Source: Candidatus Intricatilinea gracilis
GTDB taxonomy: Bacteria > Pseudomonadota > Gammaproteobacteria > Burkholderiales > Burkholderiaceae_C
Reading direction: 5' to 3'
Length of the DNA stretch: 64,000 nt
NCBI GenBank assembly: GCA_016702605.1
Contig: JADJDQ010000004.1
Coordinates: forward strand, 124,001-188,000
The notes below the pieces were generated by a model. That model had not been told where the DNA came from, did not search any database, and saw nothing but the letters and a program-made list of their open reading frames with translations. Position 1 is the stretch's first letter. The number at the start of each line of letters is the position of its first letter. This document shows, piece by piece, positions 8,505-15,885 of this stretch. The translations under genes were made by a program, and so were the position numbers.

Positions 8505-8939
8505 TCATTGCCGCGACCCCTGGCCAAGCACATGCGCCACAGCGGTTTCGAGGGAACCAATCGGCAGACTCAGGCGAACGTCGGCCGCACGCAATCGGCC
8601 GCGGTCAGGCATGGCCAGCGGCCCCGGCATCGCACCGAGCAGCGCCGCGCCAGTGATACCCACCAGGTCGGCCGCACGCTGATAGAGCACACGTAGGCCG
8701 CGGTTCTTGGCGAGGTCATACGCTCGACGACGGAAGACCGGCGACAAGTCCATCCGGCGGGCGCATGGGTGGCAAGCTGCCAGCCAGAAGCCCAAGGGCG
8801 TTGGCACAGTGGCGCCAGGTTGATCGGTGCGTTCGGCATCGCAGGCACAGCAGCGAAACGAACCGGCGCGGCCCCATTCGGACAGCGCCTTGGTTTGCTG
8901 CTCGACACTCAGCCGGCCGGCCTGGCGATCGGCGCTCAC
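8505..8939 (-). CDS. hypothetical protein with possible zinc-binding cysteines
   Basis: A 144-residue protein of unknown function. Residues ~30-63 hold CCACDAE and, about 25 residues later, ACHPCA, a CxxC...CxxC spacing that suggests a structural zinc site. The C-terminal half contains LRVLYQRAADLVGITGAALLG. The GTG start at 8939 overlaps the alpA stop (GTGA), so the two should be co-translated; an ATG at 8978 would overlap alpA by more than 40 bases. It may act with the AlpA-like protein, but that is inference from coupling alone. Confidence 0.55.
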   Translation of the reverse strand: MSADRQAGRLSVEQQTKALSEWGRAGSFRCCACDAERTDQPGATVPTPLGFWLAACHPCARRMDLSPVFRRRAYDLAKNRGLRVLYQRAADLVGITGAALLGAMPGPLAMPDRGRLRAADVRLSLPIGSLETAVAHVLGQGSRQ

Positions 8940-9163
8940 GCTTGGTCGCCCCGGGCCGCGATCTGGTCTTGCACCCATTGCAGGCAGGCACTCTCAGGCC
9001 AAGCCACGCAGCGCGCGGAGATGCGGACAGGCCGCACGAACTTGCCCGCCTTGACCAGGCCGTAAATGGATGACTTCTTGAGCCCGGTCAGGGTCTCGAC
9101 CTCTGGCAGCCGCAAGAGGCGATCCCGCTTTACCTGCGGGCGGTTTTCTGAAACTAGCTGCAC
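8936..9163 (-). CDS. alpA: AlpA-family transcriptional regulator / excisionase
   Basis: A 75-residue DNA-binding protein. The MerR-like winged-helix core reads RLLRLPEVETLTGLKKSSIY, then GLVKAGKFVRPVRIS and W-ESACLQWVQDQIAAR, the standard AlpA layout in which the protein activates int or acts as a recombination directionality factor. I chose the GTG at 9163 because GGAG sits eight bases upstream and typical AlpA proteins are 65-80 residues; no ATG fits. The palindromic operator at 9221-9262 lies just upstream. It is followed, with a four-base overlap, by the Cys-rich gene at 8505-8939. Confidence 0.8.
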   Translation of the reverse strand: MQLVSENRPQVKRDRLLRLPEVETLTGLKKSSIYGLVKAGKFVRPVRISARCVAWPESACLQWVQDQIAARGDQA

Positions 9164-9220
9164 TGCTCGGCTCCATCGCGGTTCGTTGACGATGGGCTGA
9201 ACTCTGGTGCACGAACACGC

Positions 9221-9262
9221 GTGCGAAGCAAGGTGCGAACTGTTCGCACCGCAGTTCGCAGC
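9221..9262. promoter_or_regulatory. palindromic operator upstream of alpA
   Basis: GGTGCGAAC-T-GTTCGCACC at 9232-9250 is a perfect 19-base palindrome. A further GCGAA half-site lies at 9223-9227 and a TTCGC half-site at 9255-9259. The cluster sits 69 bases upstream of the alpA start in the gap between two minus-strand genes. It looks like a binding site for a dimeric repressor or for AlpA itself. Confidence 0.6.
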
Positions 9263-9299
9263 GCGTACCTGGCGCAGGTGCTGGCGCCAGGTCAAGGCC

Positions 9300-10160
9300 T
9301 CATGTGGATCGTCGCCGTCCTGCGGATGCCAGTTGGAACACGCCGAACGGCACAGCGGGCGAGTTGCTGCGTGATGCCGCGCTCTCGGCGGCCGTGGCTT
9401 TCTTGACGATCGTCTGCACGCCACGTTTCCCGATGCCCAGCTCTGCCGCCAGGCGTTCGGTGTGGGCCCCTTTGCCGTCGCCCTTCAGCTCGGCATGCCG
9501 GGCGAGGACTTCAGCAGCGGTCTTGTTGTGCTTGCGGCGTTTATCGCCAATCGATGACGCTTTGGGCGAGCCTTGATTTCGGTCGGGGTGCTCAGCCTGG
9601 TGGACTGCGGCCGCTCGGCCCGGCGCCATGGCCAAATCAGGCGGCGGTGCGGCATCGATGCTCGCAGCCAGTTTGAAGACGTCGGCCGCTCGGAGTCGCA
9701 CGTCAGAAAGTGAGATGCGCGCGGGTGGCTGCATCTCTTCGGCATACAGAGGAAAGCCTTTCTCGTTGACCTCTTCCGATCTATCCGTGGCGTGACTGAG
9801 CAGCACGGCTCCCGAGACAAACAACTGCCCGACATCGGCCAAGCGAAGCGGCACAACGCGCCAATGCAGAGTGGTCGGCCACTGCGCACCGCTCGGCGCT
9901 TCAGGCCATGGGTATGCGTGGCTGATGAACCTGCAATCCGGCGGAGGAGTCGCAAACAACGACGTCAACGGGTTTGGAACTGGCCACCGGTTTCTCGGAA
10001 GGTCATCGGCTGCAGCCCTCTGTGTCCGGCGGTGGATCTCTTGCTTTTCCACGTACAAGAGCCTGTCCAACACGCGGCGCGGTGTCCACTCTTCACCAGT
10101 CCGCGCGGCCAACCACGCAGCAGCCTCGTTCAGGTCATTCCATGCCAACAGCTCAGCCAT
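9300..10160 (-). CDS. hypothetical element protein with C-terminal helix-turn-helix-like segment
   Basis: A 286-residue protein that I do not recognise. The N-terminus (MAELLAWNDLNEAAAWLAAR) resembles openings of phage regulatory proteins. The C-terminal third (~210-260) has RRKHNKTAAEVLARHAELK and LAAELGIGKRGVQTIVKKA, a possible DNA-binding helix-turn-helix. The ATG at 10160 was chosen because upstream in-frame sequence is low in protein character. It is the first gene after the 1.1-kb gene-free region by the integrase and precedes the alpA operator, so an early regulatory role is plausible but unproven. Confidence 0.5.
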   Translation of the reverse strand: MAELLAWNDLNEAAAWLAARTGEEWTPRRVLDRLLYVEKQEIHRRTQRAAADDLPRNRWPVPNPLTSLFATPPPDCRFISHAYPWPEAPSGAQWPTTLHWRVVPLRLADVGQLFVSGAVLLSHATDRSEEVNEKGFPLYAEEMQPPARISLSDVRLRAADVFKLAASIDAAPPPDLAMAPGRAAAVHQAEHPDRNQGSPKASSIGDKRRKHNKTAAEVLARHAELKGDGKGAHTERLAAELGIGKRGVQTIVKKATAAESAASRSNSPAVPFGVFQLASAGRRRST

Positions 10161-10840
10161 GATGCGCCCCACGCATTGCACCCCAGACGAAGGCCACGCC
10201 CACCCCGCTGGGGACGGGGAACACCGAAGGGGATCAATCAACGGCTGGACGCGGCGGGGCGATTCTCGCATCACGCCCCGGCACTGGCTCACCACCTGAG
10301 CCACACAAGGAAAGGCCAGTGCAGACGCCTGCACCGAACACCGCACGCCCGCGAAGTGATGGGTTCGGGGCAATCTATCTGCGCGACGATTCCAGGGAAG
10401 ACGCACCAGGACAGCGGGCAACGCTCGAGCGCAGCCAGCCCCGCACGCGAGGCCCGCCGATCGTGTTCCGCCGGGCCGATGTCGACCAGGTGCAGCCGCG
10501 TCGCTTGCCGATGGATCGCGGCGAGCTGCTCGCAAGCCAGGCCGGCCCGAGCTGGTCTCCGCTCGGCGCGGCGAGTGGTCGGCCAGGTGCACGAATCATG
10601 TCGACCTTGCTGCCGGCTGGTCGTTCAACCCCCCCACCCCTAGAAACCTGCGCACGCAAAAATCTGACTAACAGGTCGGTTTCCGCTCCAGGACTCCCAG
10701 ACTTTTACCCTCCCCCTCCCATGCCATGGGCGGTGCATGAAGCGGGCAGGATGCCGAACAAAGACGACAAATAAAGCTGGAAGGCCGGCGAAGCCAGAAC
10801 AGTTGATGTGATTGACTCTCTTCACTCTCGTCTCTACCTT

Positions 10841-10952
10841 GTTCCCGGTTCCCGTTCTGTTCCCGTTGCTGTTCCCGTCCGCCTCATTTCACGGTAACCC
10901 GCATGGCTGCAGGCTTTGCGCTCGATTCGCCGGGCTTGTTCCCGTGTTCCCG
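10841..10952 (-). repeat. six CGGGAAC iterons (candidate origin)
   Basis: Reading the minus strand, CGGGAAC occurs six times in 112 bases, at 10841, 10848, 10859, 10871, 10938 and 10946 (left ends). Five of six extend to CGGGAACA. All copies have the same orientation. They form two groups, one of four and one of two. Same-orientation short repeats in a gene-free stretch of an element that encodes its own primase-helicase are the usual form of initiator binding sites. Confidence 0.6.
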
Positions 10953-11148
10953 TCCGCCAGAGCGCGCCGGCCAAACTTCGTGCAGTGTTCTTGCTGGTGC
11001 CGACTGCCTTGCCTGCCTGAAACCGCGCGCGAAGAGGTAGCCGCGCCGCCGCCACCCCCGGCCGCACAGGGTCTCGGGCTGCCCGCCCTGCCTGGCTGAC
11101 TGCGCAGACTGGCGCGCCCTGGCCAGGCAGGCAAGCCAGAAAGACGAA

Positions 11149-11167
11149 GCCCGGCACAGGGCCGGGC
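11149..11167 (-). terminator. probable integrase terminator
   Basis: On the minus strand GCCCGGC-CCTGT-GCCGGGC forms a perfect seven-base-pair hairpin followed by TTCGTCTTTCT. It lies 90 bases after the integrase stop codon. Confidence 0.55.
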
Positions 11168-11257
11168 CGGTGGTCTGCGTGCAGGGTGGCGCGGTGGCCG
11201 CAGCGGCTCACCGCCACGGCAGCAGGGCAGGCGCTCAGGCCTGGCAGTGGCTGCGGC

Positions 11258-12547
11258 TCAGGCTGCCTTGAAGGGGATCACCTGCGCACCGTCTCGCAGG
11301 CGGTCCAGGTAGCCGGCCCAATTGGTCATCATGTCGCGCCGCTGGTCCAGGTACTGCGTGCGGTTGTAGGCGCGGCCGAGCGCATCGGGCACCGCGTGGG
11401 CAAGCTGGGCCTCGATCACCTCGGGTGCTACGCCCAGCCGCTCGGCGATCATGGTGCGGGCCATGGCGCGGAACCCGTGTGCCGTCATGTCGTCATTTCC
11501 GTAGCCCAGCCGACGCAAGGCGCTGCGCACCGTGTTGTCGCTCATGCACCGCGCCTTGGTCGACAGGGCAGGGAAGACGAAGCGGCCCGACCCCGTGAGC
11601 GGCTGCAGCTCGGCCAGTACCGCTAGCGCCTGCGGTGCCAGGGGCACCAGGTGCGGCGGCCCGCCTGCCTTGTCGGCCTTGGTGCGTTTCATCATGTCGC
11701 CCGGCACCGTGAGCAGGGCCGCCTCGGTGTCGATCCAGGCCCACTCCATGTGCCGCAGTTCACCAGGTCGCAGCAGCAGCAGCGCCGACAGCAGCAGGGC
11801 GGCCCGGGTGACGGGCTGGCCCTGATAGGCGGCCACGTTGCGCAGCAGCTCGCCGGCCTGTTGCGGGTCGATGATGGCCGCATGGTGGCGTGTCTCGACG
11901 GGCCGCATAGCGTCGCGCAGATCCGCCGCCGGGTTGCGGCTGCACTGCTCGGTGGCGATGCCGTACCGGAAGACCTGGCCGCAGGCGTCCTTGACCCGGT
12001 GCGCCGTCTCGATCGCGCCTCGGGCCTCGACTCGGCGCAGGCACTGCAGCAGCTCGGGCGCGGTGATCTCGGCCAGTGGGCGCCTGCCGATCCACGGGAA
12101 GGCATCCTGTTCCAGGCGGATGCGCGTGCGCTCGGCGTGTCCGGTGCTCACCTTGAGCTCGTGCACGGTCGACAGCCACTCACGGGCAACCGCCTCGAAC
12201 GATCCGGCCGGCGGCAGGCCAGCGTCCGCCAGGCGCACCGCGTCGCGCTGTTGCTTGGCCTCTGCCTTGCCGGCCTTGCGGGCGTCGCTCGGGTCGGTGC
12301 CGTCGCTCACCAGGCGGCGCGCCTCGTCTGCCTTCTTGCGGGCCAGGGCCAGGCCGGTGTCGGGGTAGGTGCCAAGGCTCAGGGTCTTGCGCACGCCGTT
12401 GATGCTGTAGTCCAGCCGCCAGCAGTGGGCGCCGCCCTTGACGAACAGCAGCAGGTACAGCCCGGCGCCGTCGCTCAGGCGCTTGCGCGGGTCGCCTGGC
12501 TTGACGCTGCGGATAGTGACATCGCCCGGGATCAGGTTGCGTGCCAT
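11258..12547 (-). CDS. int: P4-type tyrosine site-specific integrase
   Basis: This 429-residue tyrosine recombinase would insert and excise the element at ssrA. Residues ~5-90 form the DUF4102 N-terminal domain (LSDGAGLYLLLFVKGG, KTLSLGTYPDTGLALAR). The catalytic domain (~220-405) shows R260 in LLLRPGE, H357-x-x-R360 in AHGFR, H384 in LAH and the nucleophile Y394. The ATG at 12547 gives the usual N-terminus; an in-frame ATG at 12691 would read back through a hairpin and the att region. It is the gene nearest the tmRNA 3' end and is transcribed away from it. One TGCAGTAAC repeat touches the start codon, suggesting control of expression by bound protein. Confidence 0.92.
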   Translation of the reverse strand: MARNLIPGDVTIRSVKPGDPRKRLSDGAGLYLLLFVKGGAHCWRLDYSINGVRKTLSLGTYPDTGLALARKKADEARRLVSDGTDPSDARKAGKAEAKQQRDAVRLADAGLPPAGSFEAVAREWLSTVHELKVSTGHAERTRIRLEQDAFPWIGRRPLAEITAPELLQCLRRVEARGAIETAHRVKDACGQVFRYGIATEQCSRNPAADLRDAMRPVETRHHAAIIDPQQAGELLRNVAAYQGQPVTRAALLLSALLLLRPGELRHMEWAWIDTEAALLTVPGDMMKRTKADKAGGPPHLVPLAPQALAVLAELQPLTGSGRFVFPALSTKARCMSDNTVRSALRRLGYGNDDMTAHGFRAMARTMIAERLGVAPEVIEAQLAHAVPDALGRAYNRTQYLDQRRDMMTNWAGYLDRLRDGAQVIPFKAA

Positions 12548-12605
12548 GCAGTAACTCCGAAGGTGCAGTAACCCGGATTCTGCAGTTACTGTAGAAGTTA
12601 CTGCA
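12547..12605. repeat. 17-base-phased TGCAGTAAC repeats upstream of int
   Basis: TGCAGTAAC occurs at 12547 and 12564, TGCAGTTAC at 12581, and an inverted TGCAGTAAC at 12597 (left ends). Spacings are 17, 17 and 16 bases. The core CAGT-N-ACT is itself nearly palindromic. The array overlaps the int start and its upstream region, fitting arm-type integrase sites or an autoregulatory operator. Confidence 0.65.
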
Positions 12606-12650
12606 TCAAGTGCTGGAAGCTGGCGCACTTCGGCGCACGTCGCTGGACGA

Positions 12651-12687
12651 AAAAAAGGCCCAAGGTGTTGATTTCCTTGGGCCTTTT
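12651..12687 (-). terminator. strong bidirectional-type terminator downstream of ssrA
   Basis: AAAAGGCCCAAGG (12653-12665) pairs perfectly with CCTTGGGCCTTTT (12675-12687) around a nine-base loop. Read on the minus strand the hairpin ends in TTTTTT, 32 bases after the tmRNA 3' end, so it should end ssrA transcription and shield int. Confidence 0.8.
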
Positions 12688-12718
12688 GCACTCACACGGA
12701 CTTCCGTGCACTCTGAAT

Positions 12719-13091
12719 TGGTGGAGCCGGGGGGAATTGAACCCCCGTCCGCAAGCCATCCTCAGGCAGTTCTACATGCGTAGCTCTCTGATTTGAGTCT
12801 CGCCGGTCGTGTCGCGCAGGAGCACGCTACACCACCAGCCAGTCACTAAATCTCGCCCCATGCCGAGTGACCCGGCGCGGGACCAGACCATGAGAATTAC
12901 CGCGCAGCCCTTGGTCTTGCGACCTCAGGCCCAGCCCATGGACAGGCTGTTGCGAGGCTCACCGGTGTTAAGCGGCGAGGGCGTACGTAGAGTCGTTCGC
13001 AGTTACTTTGTTTCCAGTGGATTTACGAGCGAACTGGTGCTCGGCATGCCCTGCTCCGGTTCAGTACCCACGTCGAAACCAGGTCGGCCCC
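12719..13091 (-). ncRNA. ssrA: tmRNA (transfer-messenger RNA), one-piece
   Basis: The minus strand reads a complete tmRNA. The 5' end GGGGCCG (13091) pairs with CGGCTCC before the terminal ACCA (12719). The T-arm GGGTTCAATTCCC and the conserved 5' segment TGGTTTCGACGTGGGTAC are clear. The tag frame (12968-13000) starts at a GCG resume codon and reads ANDSTYALAA followed by TAA, with the AxALAA ending that directs tagged proteins to proteases. It frees stalled ribosomes together with SmpB. The gene is intact although an element integrase lies beside it, as expected when the element restores the 3' end on integration. Confidence 0.97.
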
Positions 13092-13108
13092 AGAGATGAA
13101 GCGGGTGG

Positions 13109-13114
13109 ATTGTA
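13109..13114 (-). promoter_or_regulatory. probable -10 box of the ssrA promoter
   Basis: TACAAT on the minus strand lies 17 bases before the mature 5' end of the tmRNA, allowing a short processed leader. I see no good -35 element. Confidence 0.45.
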
Positions 13115-13171
13115 GGCCCCGGGCTGCTCGCCCGCTGGCAGACGCACCGATGGCCTCGCCCGAGCGCCCAA

Positions 13172-13864
13172 TCAGCCCAGGCCGAGAAGCGCCTGCAGTT
13201 GCGCCGGATGGTGGACGATGTGGTCGGCGCCCCAGTCGCCCACGGGTGACTCGTTGCCGAGGTAACCCCAGGTGACTGCGATGGTGGGCATGCCGGCAGC
13301 CCGGCCGGCCTGGATATCGCGCAGGTCGTCGCCCACATAGGCGCAGCGTTCGGGCGCCAGGCCGAGTTGGCGGGCGGCTTCGAACATGGGCGCGGGGTGG
13401 GGTTTGGCGTGCGGTGTGGTGTCGCCGCAGACCAACGCTGCGGAGCGGTTTGCCAGGCCCAGGGCTTGCACGATCGGCTCGGTGTAGCGGGTGATCTTGT
13501 TGGTGACGATGCCCCAGGGCATGGTGCGGGCATGCAGTGCGGCGAGCAGCGGCACCATGTCGTCGAACACGCGGGTGGCGCGTGTCATGCGGGCCTCGTA
13601 GATCTCGAGAAACTCGAGGCGCGCGGGTTCGAAGTCGGCGTGTTCGGGCGTGAGGCCCAGAGCGACGAGCAACATGCCGCGGGCGCCGTTGCTGGTCATG
13701 GGGCGAAAGTGGGCCAGCGGCAGCTCGGGCAGGCCGCGGCGGGTGCGCAGATCGTTGCCGGCGCCGCCGAGGTCGGGTGCGCTGTCGATGAGTGTGCCGT
13801 CCAGGTCGAACAACACGGCCGACACGTCGAGCGTGGCGATGCCTGCGGAGCTGGTGGACGTCAC
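13172..13864 (-). CDS. gph: phosphoglycolate phosphatase, HAD family
   Basis: A 230-residue HAD hydrolase that removes phosphate from 2-phosphoglycolate formed by DNA repair or oxygenase activity. Motif I is LFDLDGTLIDSAPDLGGAGN (residues ~18-37), the Gph signature; motif II is IVTNK, and motif III/IV is GDTTPHAKPHP and YVGDDLRDIQAGRAAGM. The GTG start overlaps the ubiG stop (GTGA), and the ubiG-gph pair is conserved in proteobacteria, which supports the assignment over other HAD phosphatases. Confidence 0.9.
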   Translation of the reverse strand: MTSTSSAGIATLDVSAVLFDLDGTLIDSAPDLGGAGNDLRTRRGLPELPLAHFRPMTSNGARGMLLVALGLTPEHADFEPARLEFLEIYEARMTRATRVFDDMVPLLAALHARTMPWGIVTNKITRYTEPIVQALGLANRSAALVCGDTTPHAKPHPAPMFEAARQLGLAPERCAYVGDDLRDIQAGRAAGMPTIAVTWGYLGNESPVGDWGADHIVHHPAQLQALLGLG

Positions 13865-14574
13865 GTGGCGCTGGCCGGCTTGCGGCTGGCGACCAGGTAG
13901 TTGACGTCGGTGTCGTCGCTCAGCCAGTAGCGCCGGGTGATCGGGTTGTACTGCATGCCGCGGGTGGCGGCCAGGTCGAGGCCGGCGTCACGGCACCAGC
14001 GCGCCAGTTCACTCGGGCGCACGAAGCGGGCGTATTCATGCGTGCCGCGTGGCAGCAGGTTGAGCACGTATTCGGCGCCGATGATGGCGAACAGGAACGA
14101 CTTCGGGTTGCGGTTGAGCGTAGAGAAGAAGACCCAGCCACCCGGCTTGCACAGGCTGGCGCAGGCCTGGATGATGGCGGCTGGGTCGGGCACGTGTTCG
14201 AGCATTTCCATGCAGGTGACCACGTCGTAACGCTCGGGCGCCTCGGCCGCCAGGGCTTCAGCTGCCACTTCGCGGTAGTCGAGGTTGGCCACGCCGGCTT
14301 CCATGGCATGCAACTGGGCCACACGCAGCGAGCGCGTGGCCAGATCGATGCCCAGCACCTCGGCGCCGCGTTTGGCCATGGCTTCGGCCAGGATGCCACC
14401 GCCGCAGCCCACGTCGACGACCTTGCGCCCGGCCAGCGAGCCGGCGAGTTGTTCTATCCACCCCAGGCGCAGCGGGTTGATCTGATGCAGGGGCCGGAAT
14501 TCGCTGTCCGGGTCCCACCACTTGTGTGCCAGCTCGCTGAACTTGGCGAGTTCCTTGGGGTCGACGTTTTGCAT
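13861..14574 (-). CDS. ubiG: ubiquinone biosynthesis O-methyltransferase UbiG
   Basis: A 237-residue SAM-dependent enzyme that performs both O-methylations of the ubiquinone ring. The start MQNVDPKELAKFSELAHKWW is typical of UbiG, and length matches. SAM motif I is VVDVGCGGGILAEAMAKRGA, followed by GIDLA and a DVVTCMEMLEHVPDP post-I segment. The longer ATG at 14685 would add 37 residues unlike the family. Gene order ubiG-gph is conserved and the two overlap by four bases. Confidence 0.93.
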   Translation of the reverse strand: MQNVDPKELAKFSELAHKWWDPDSEFRPLHQINPLRLGWIEQLAGSLAGRKVVDVGCGGGILAEAMAKRGAEVLGIDLATRSLRVAQLHAMEAGVANLDYREVAAEALAAEAPERYDVVTCMEMLEHVPDPAAIIQACASLCKPGGWVFFSTLNRNPKSFLFAIIGAEYVLNLLPRGTHEYARFVRPSELARWCRDAGLDLAATRGMQYNPITRRYWLSDDTDVNYLVASRKPASAT

Positions 14575-14690
14575 GTTCAAGATGGTATGCGATGGCGCAT
14601 GCGGCTGCGCTTGACACATGTCGCGCCCACCGCGGCGGGTGCAGAGGCTGGGCCTAGCCGGGTCGCTGAATGGATGCGGTGCCACAAATG

Positions 14691-14713
14691 AAAAACCCCG
14701 CCGTGGCGGGGTT
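14691..14713 (-). terminator. terminator of the OmpA-domain lipoprotein gene
   Basis: AACCCCGCC pairs with GGCGGGGTT; on the minus strand the stem is followed by TTT. It lies 60 bases after the lipoprotein stop codon, before ubiG. Confidence 0.8.
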
Positions 14714-14772
14714 CGTTCAGCTTGGTCTGGCTGGCACCGGGCGATTGGGCCCGGTGCACAGGCCGGCGCAGG

Positions 14773-15528
14773 TCAGCGCTTGCGTGTGCCGACCACTTCG
14801 ATCTCGACGCGGCGATTCTTGGCCTTGCCTTCCTTGGTGGAGTTGTCCGCCACCGGCTGGCCCTTGCCCTTGCCTTCGGTGTAGATGCGGTTCGGTTCGA
14901 TGCCCTTGGACACCAGGAACTTCTTGATCGATTCGGCGCGGTTCACCGACAGGGTCTGGTTCAGCGCGACCGAGCCATCCGAGTCGGCGTGGCCGACGGC
15001 AATGATGACTTCCAGGCTGATGGCCTTGACCTTGTCGACCAGGTCGGTGATCTTGGCGGCAGCTTCGGGCTTGACAGCGAACTTGTTGACGTCGAAGTAG
15101 GCGTCTGCGGCGAAGGTGACCTTTTCGGTGACCGGTGCTGCCGGGGCAGGTTTGGCCGGCGCGGGAGCCGGAGGAGCCGGCACGGGCACGACGACCGGAG
15201 CAACGACCGGCGCGGGCATCGGGGCCGGAGCCGGGGCGGGAGCAGGAGCCGGAGCAGGCGCGGCCACAGGAGCCGGCGCAGGTGCCGGTGCCGGAGCAGC
15301 AGCAACCACCGGAGCGGGCGCCGGTGCGGGCACGCCATCGCAAGGCGACACACCGGTCTTGGGCGTAAAGAAGTTGTCGCGCCAGCAATCTCCGTAGCCG
15401 CTCTTGACGACGACGGAGGAGTCTGCATTGCGCCAGTTGTCGACCGTGCTGGACGTGGGCGCGGTGGTGGAGCATGCGGCCAGGGTTGCCGACGCGCACA
15501 GCAGAGCGATGGAGTTCAATTTGTTCAT
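14773..15528 (-). CDS. OmpA-domain lipoprotein with Pro/Ala-rich linker
   Basis: A 251-residue envelope protein. The signal peptide ends in a lipobox LAAC (Cys at ~19), so the mature protein is probably lipidated. After a short conserved segment with two cysteines (YGDCWRDNF, VSPCDGV) comes a long Ala-Pro repeat (~68-130), then a C-terminal OmpA domain (VTFAADAYFDVNKF, VGHADSDGS, NQTLSVNRAESIKKFL, EGKGKGQPVADN) that binds peptidoglycan. The linker would span the periplasm. AAAAGGAC precedes the ATG. Burkholderiales usually carry such an OmpA family protein near ubiG and gyrA. Confidence 0.88.
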   Translation of the reverse strand: MNKLNSIALLCASATLAACSTTAPTSSTVDNWRNADSSVVVKSGYGDCWRDNFFTPKTGVSPCDGVPAPAPAPVVAAAPAPAPAPAPVAAPAPAPAPAPAPAPMPAPVVAPVVVPVPAPPAPAPAKPAPAAPVTEKVTFAADAYFDVNKFAVKPEAAAKITDLVDKVKAISLEVIIAVGHADSDGSVALNQTLSVNRAESIKKFLVSKGIEPNRIYTEGKGKGQPVADNSTKEGKAKNRRVEIEVVGTRKR

Positions 15529-15885
15529 GGTTGTCCTTTTGGAAGTCGCCGCGCCAAGCGGCTTGTAAGGATTGTTTGCCCGGGACCTGCCGGGCCCGTT
15601 CATGCCGATCTCGACACGCAGGGACGCCATTTGTCCCCAATAGCGTGAAATGATTGTGCCATAGCGTTTTCGGGCCCATGGTGTGCGCCAGCTTCGGCGC
15701 GCTGCTTGCTTTGGCGGTGGCCGCCCGGTCGCGGGCCCTTAAAATCCCCCGTCTTGCCTGTCGGGGCGGCTGCGCGTGAACCACACGATGCGGTAACGGC
15801 CCGATGCAAAAACGGTTCTGGCTGTCCCCACGCAGGACCGCCCGCTGCTGAAGAACAACCGGACCGATCCACCGGATACGCCCGC
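15529..15885. other. divergent intergenic region, OmpA lipoprotein / gyrA
   Basis: No gene is seen. The stretch must hold the divergent promoters. I see a GCCCGG/CCGGGC hairpin at 15578-15595 in the lipoprotein leader and a TAAAAT box at 15739-15744 on the plus strand, 140 bases before gyrA, without a clear -35. Confidence 0.4.

Larger units (their letters stand above)
10161..11257. other. 1.1-kb gene-free region with iterons, candidate replication origin
   Basis: No reading frame here looks like a protein on either strand; all are short and of skewed composition. The stretch holds six CGGGAAC iterons, an inverted repeat with arms CCTGCCTGGC and GCCAGGCAGG around 11088-11132, and the integrase terminator. 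Position between integrase and the early genes matches where P4-like elements keep regulatory and replication sites. Confidence 0.55.
1..12718. mobile_element. ssrA-linked integrative element (right part), probable capsid-forming phage satellite
   Basis: All genes from the left edge to the integrase at 11258-12547 lie on the minus strand and form a phage-like set: integrase, AlpA-like regulator, primase-helicase, sigma factor, major capsid protein. Ordinary chromosomal genes start directly beyond the tmRNA. The integrase sits beside the 3' end of ssrA, a well-known attachment site. Order int - alpA - primase - capsid is that of P4-like and capsid-forming satellites. No portal, terminase, tail or lysis gene is visible, but the left end is outside the window, so a normal prophage is not excluded. 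The right boundary is inferred from the tmRNA 3' end; no second att copy is visible. Confidence 0.75.

Noticed and set aside
8129..8560. Minus-strand frame of 143 codons between the two element operons
   Set aside because: It overlaps the start of the next gene and is rich in Cys, Arg and Trp in a pattern typical of non-coding sequence.
10319..10774. Plus-strand frame of 151 codons in the gene-free region by int
   Set aside because: No recognisable domain, no ribosome site, opposite strand to all element genes, and composition unlike its neighbours.
15116..15397. Gly/Ala-repeat frame on the plus strand, looking like a structural repeat protein
   Set aside because: It is the complement of the Ala-Pro linker codons of the OmpA-domain lipoprotein.
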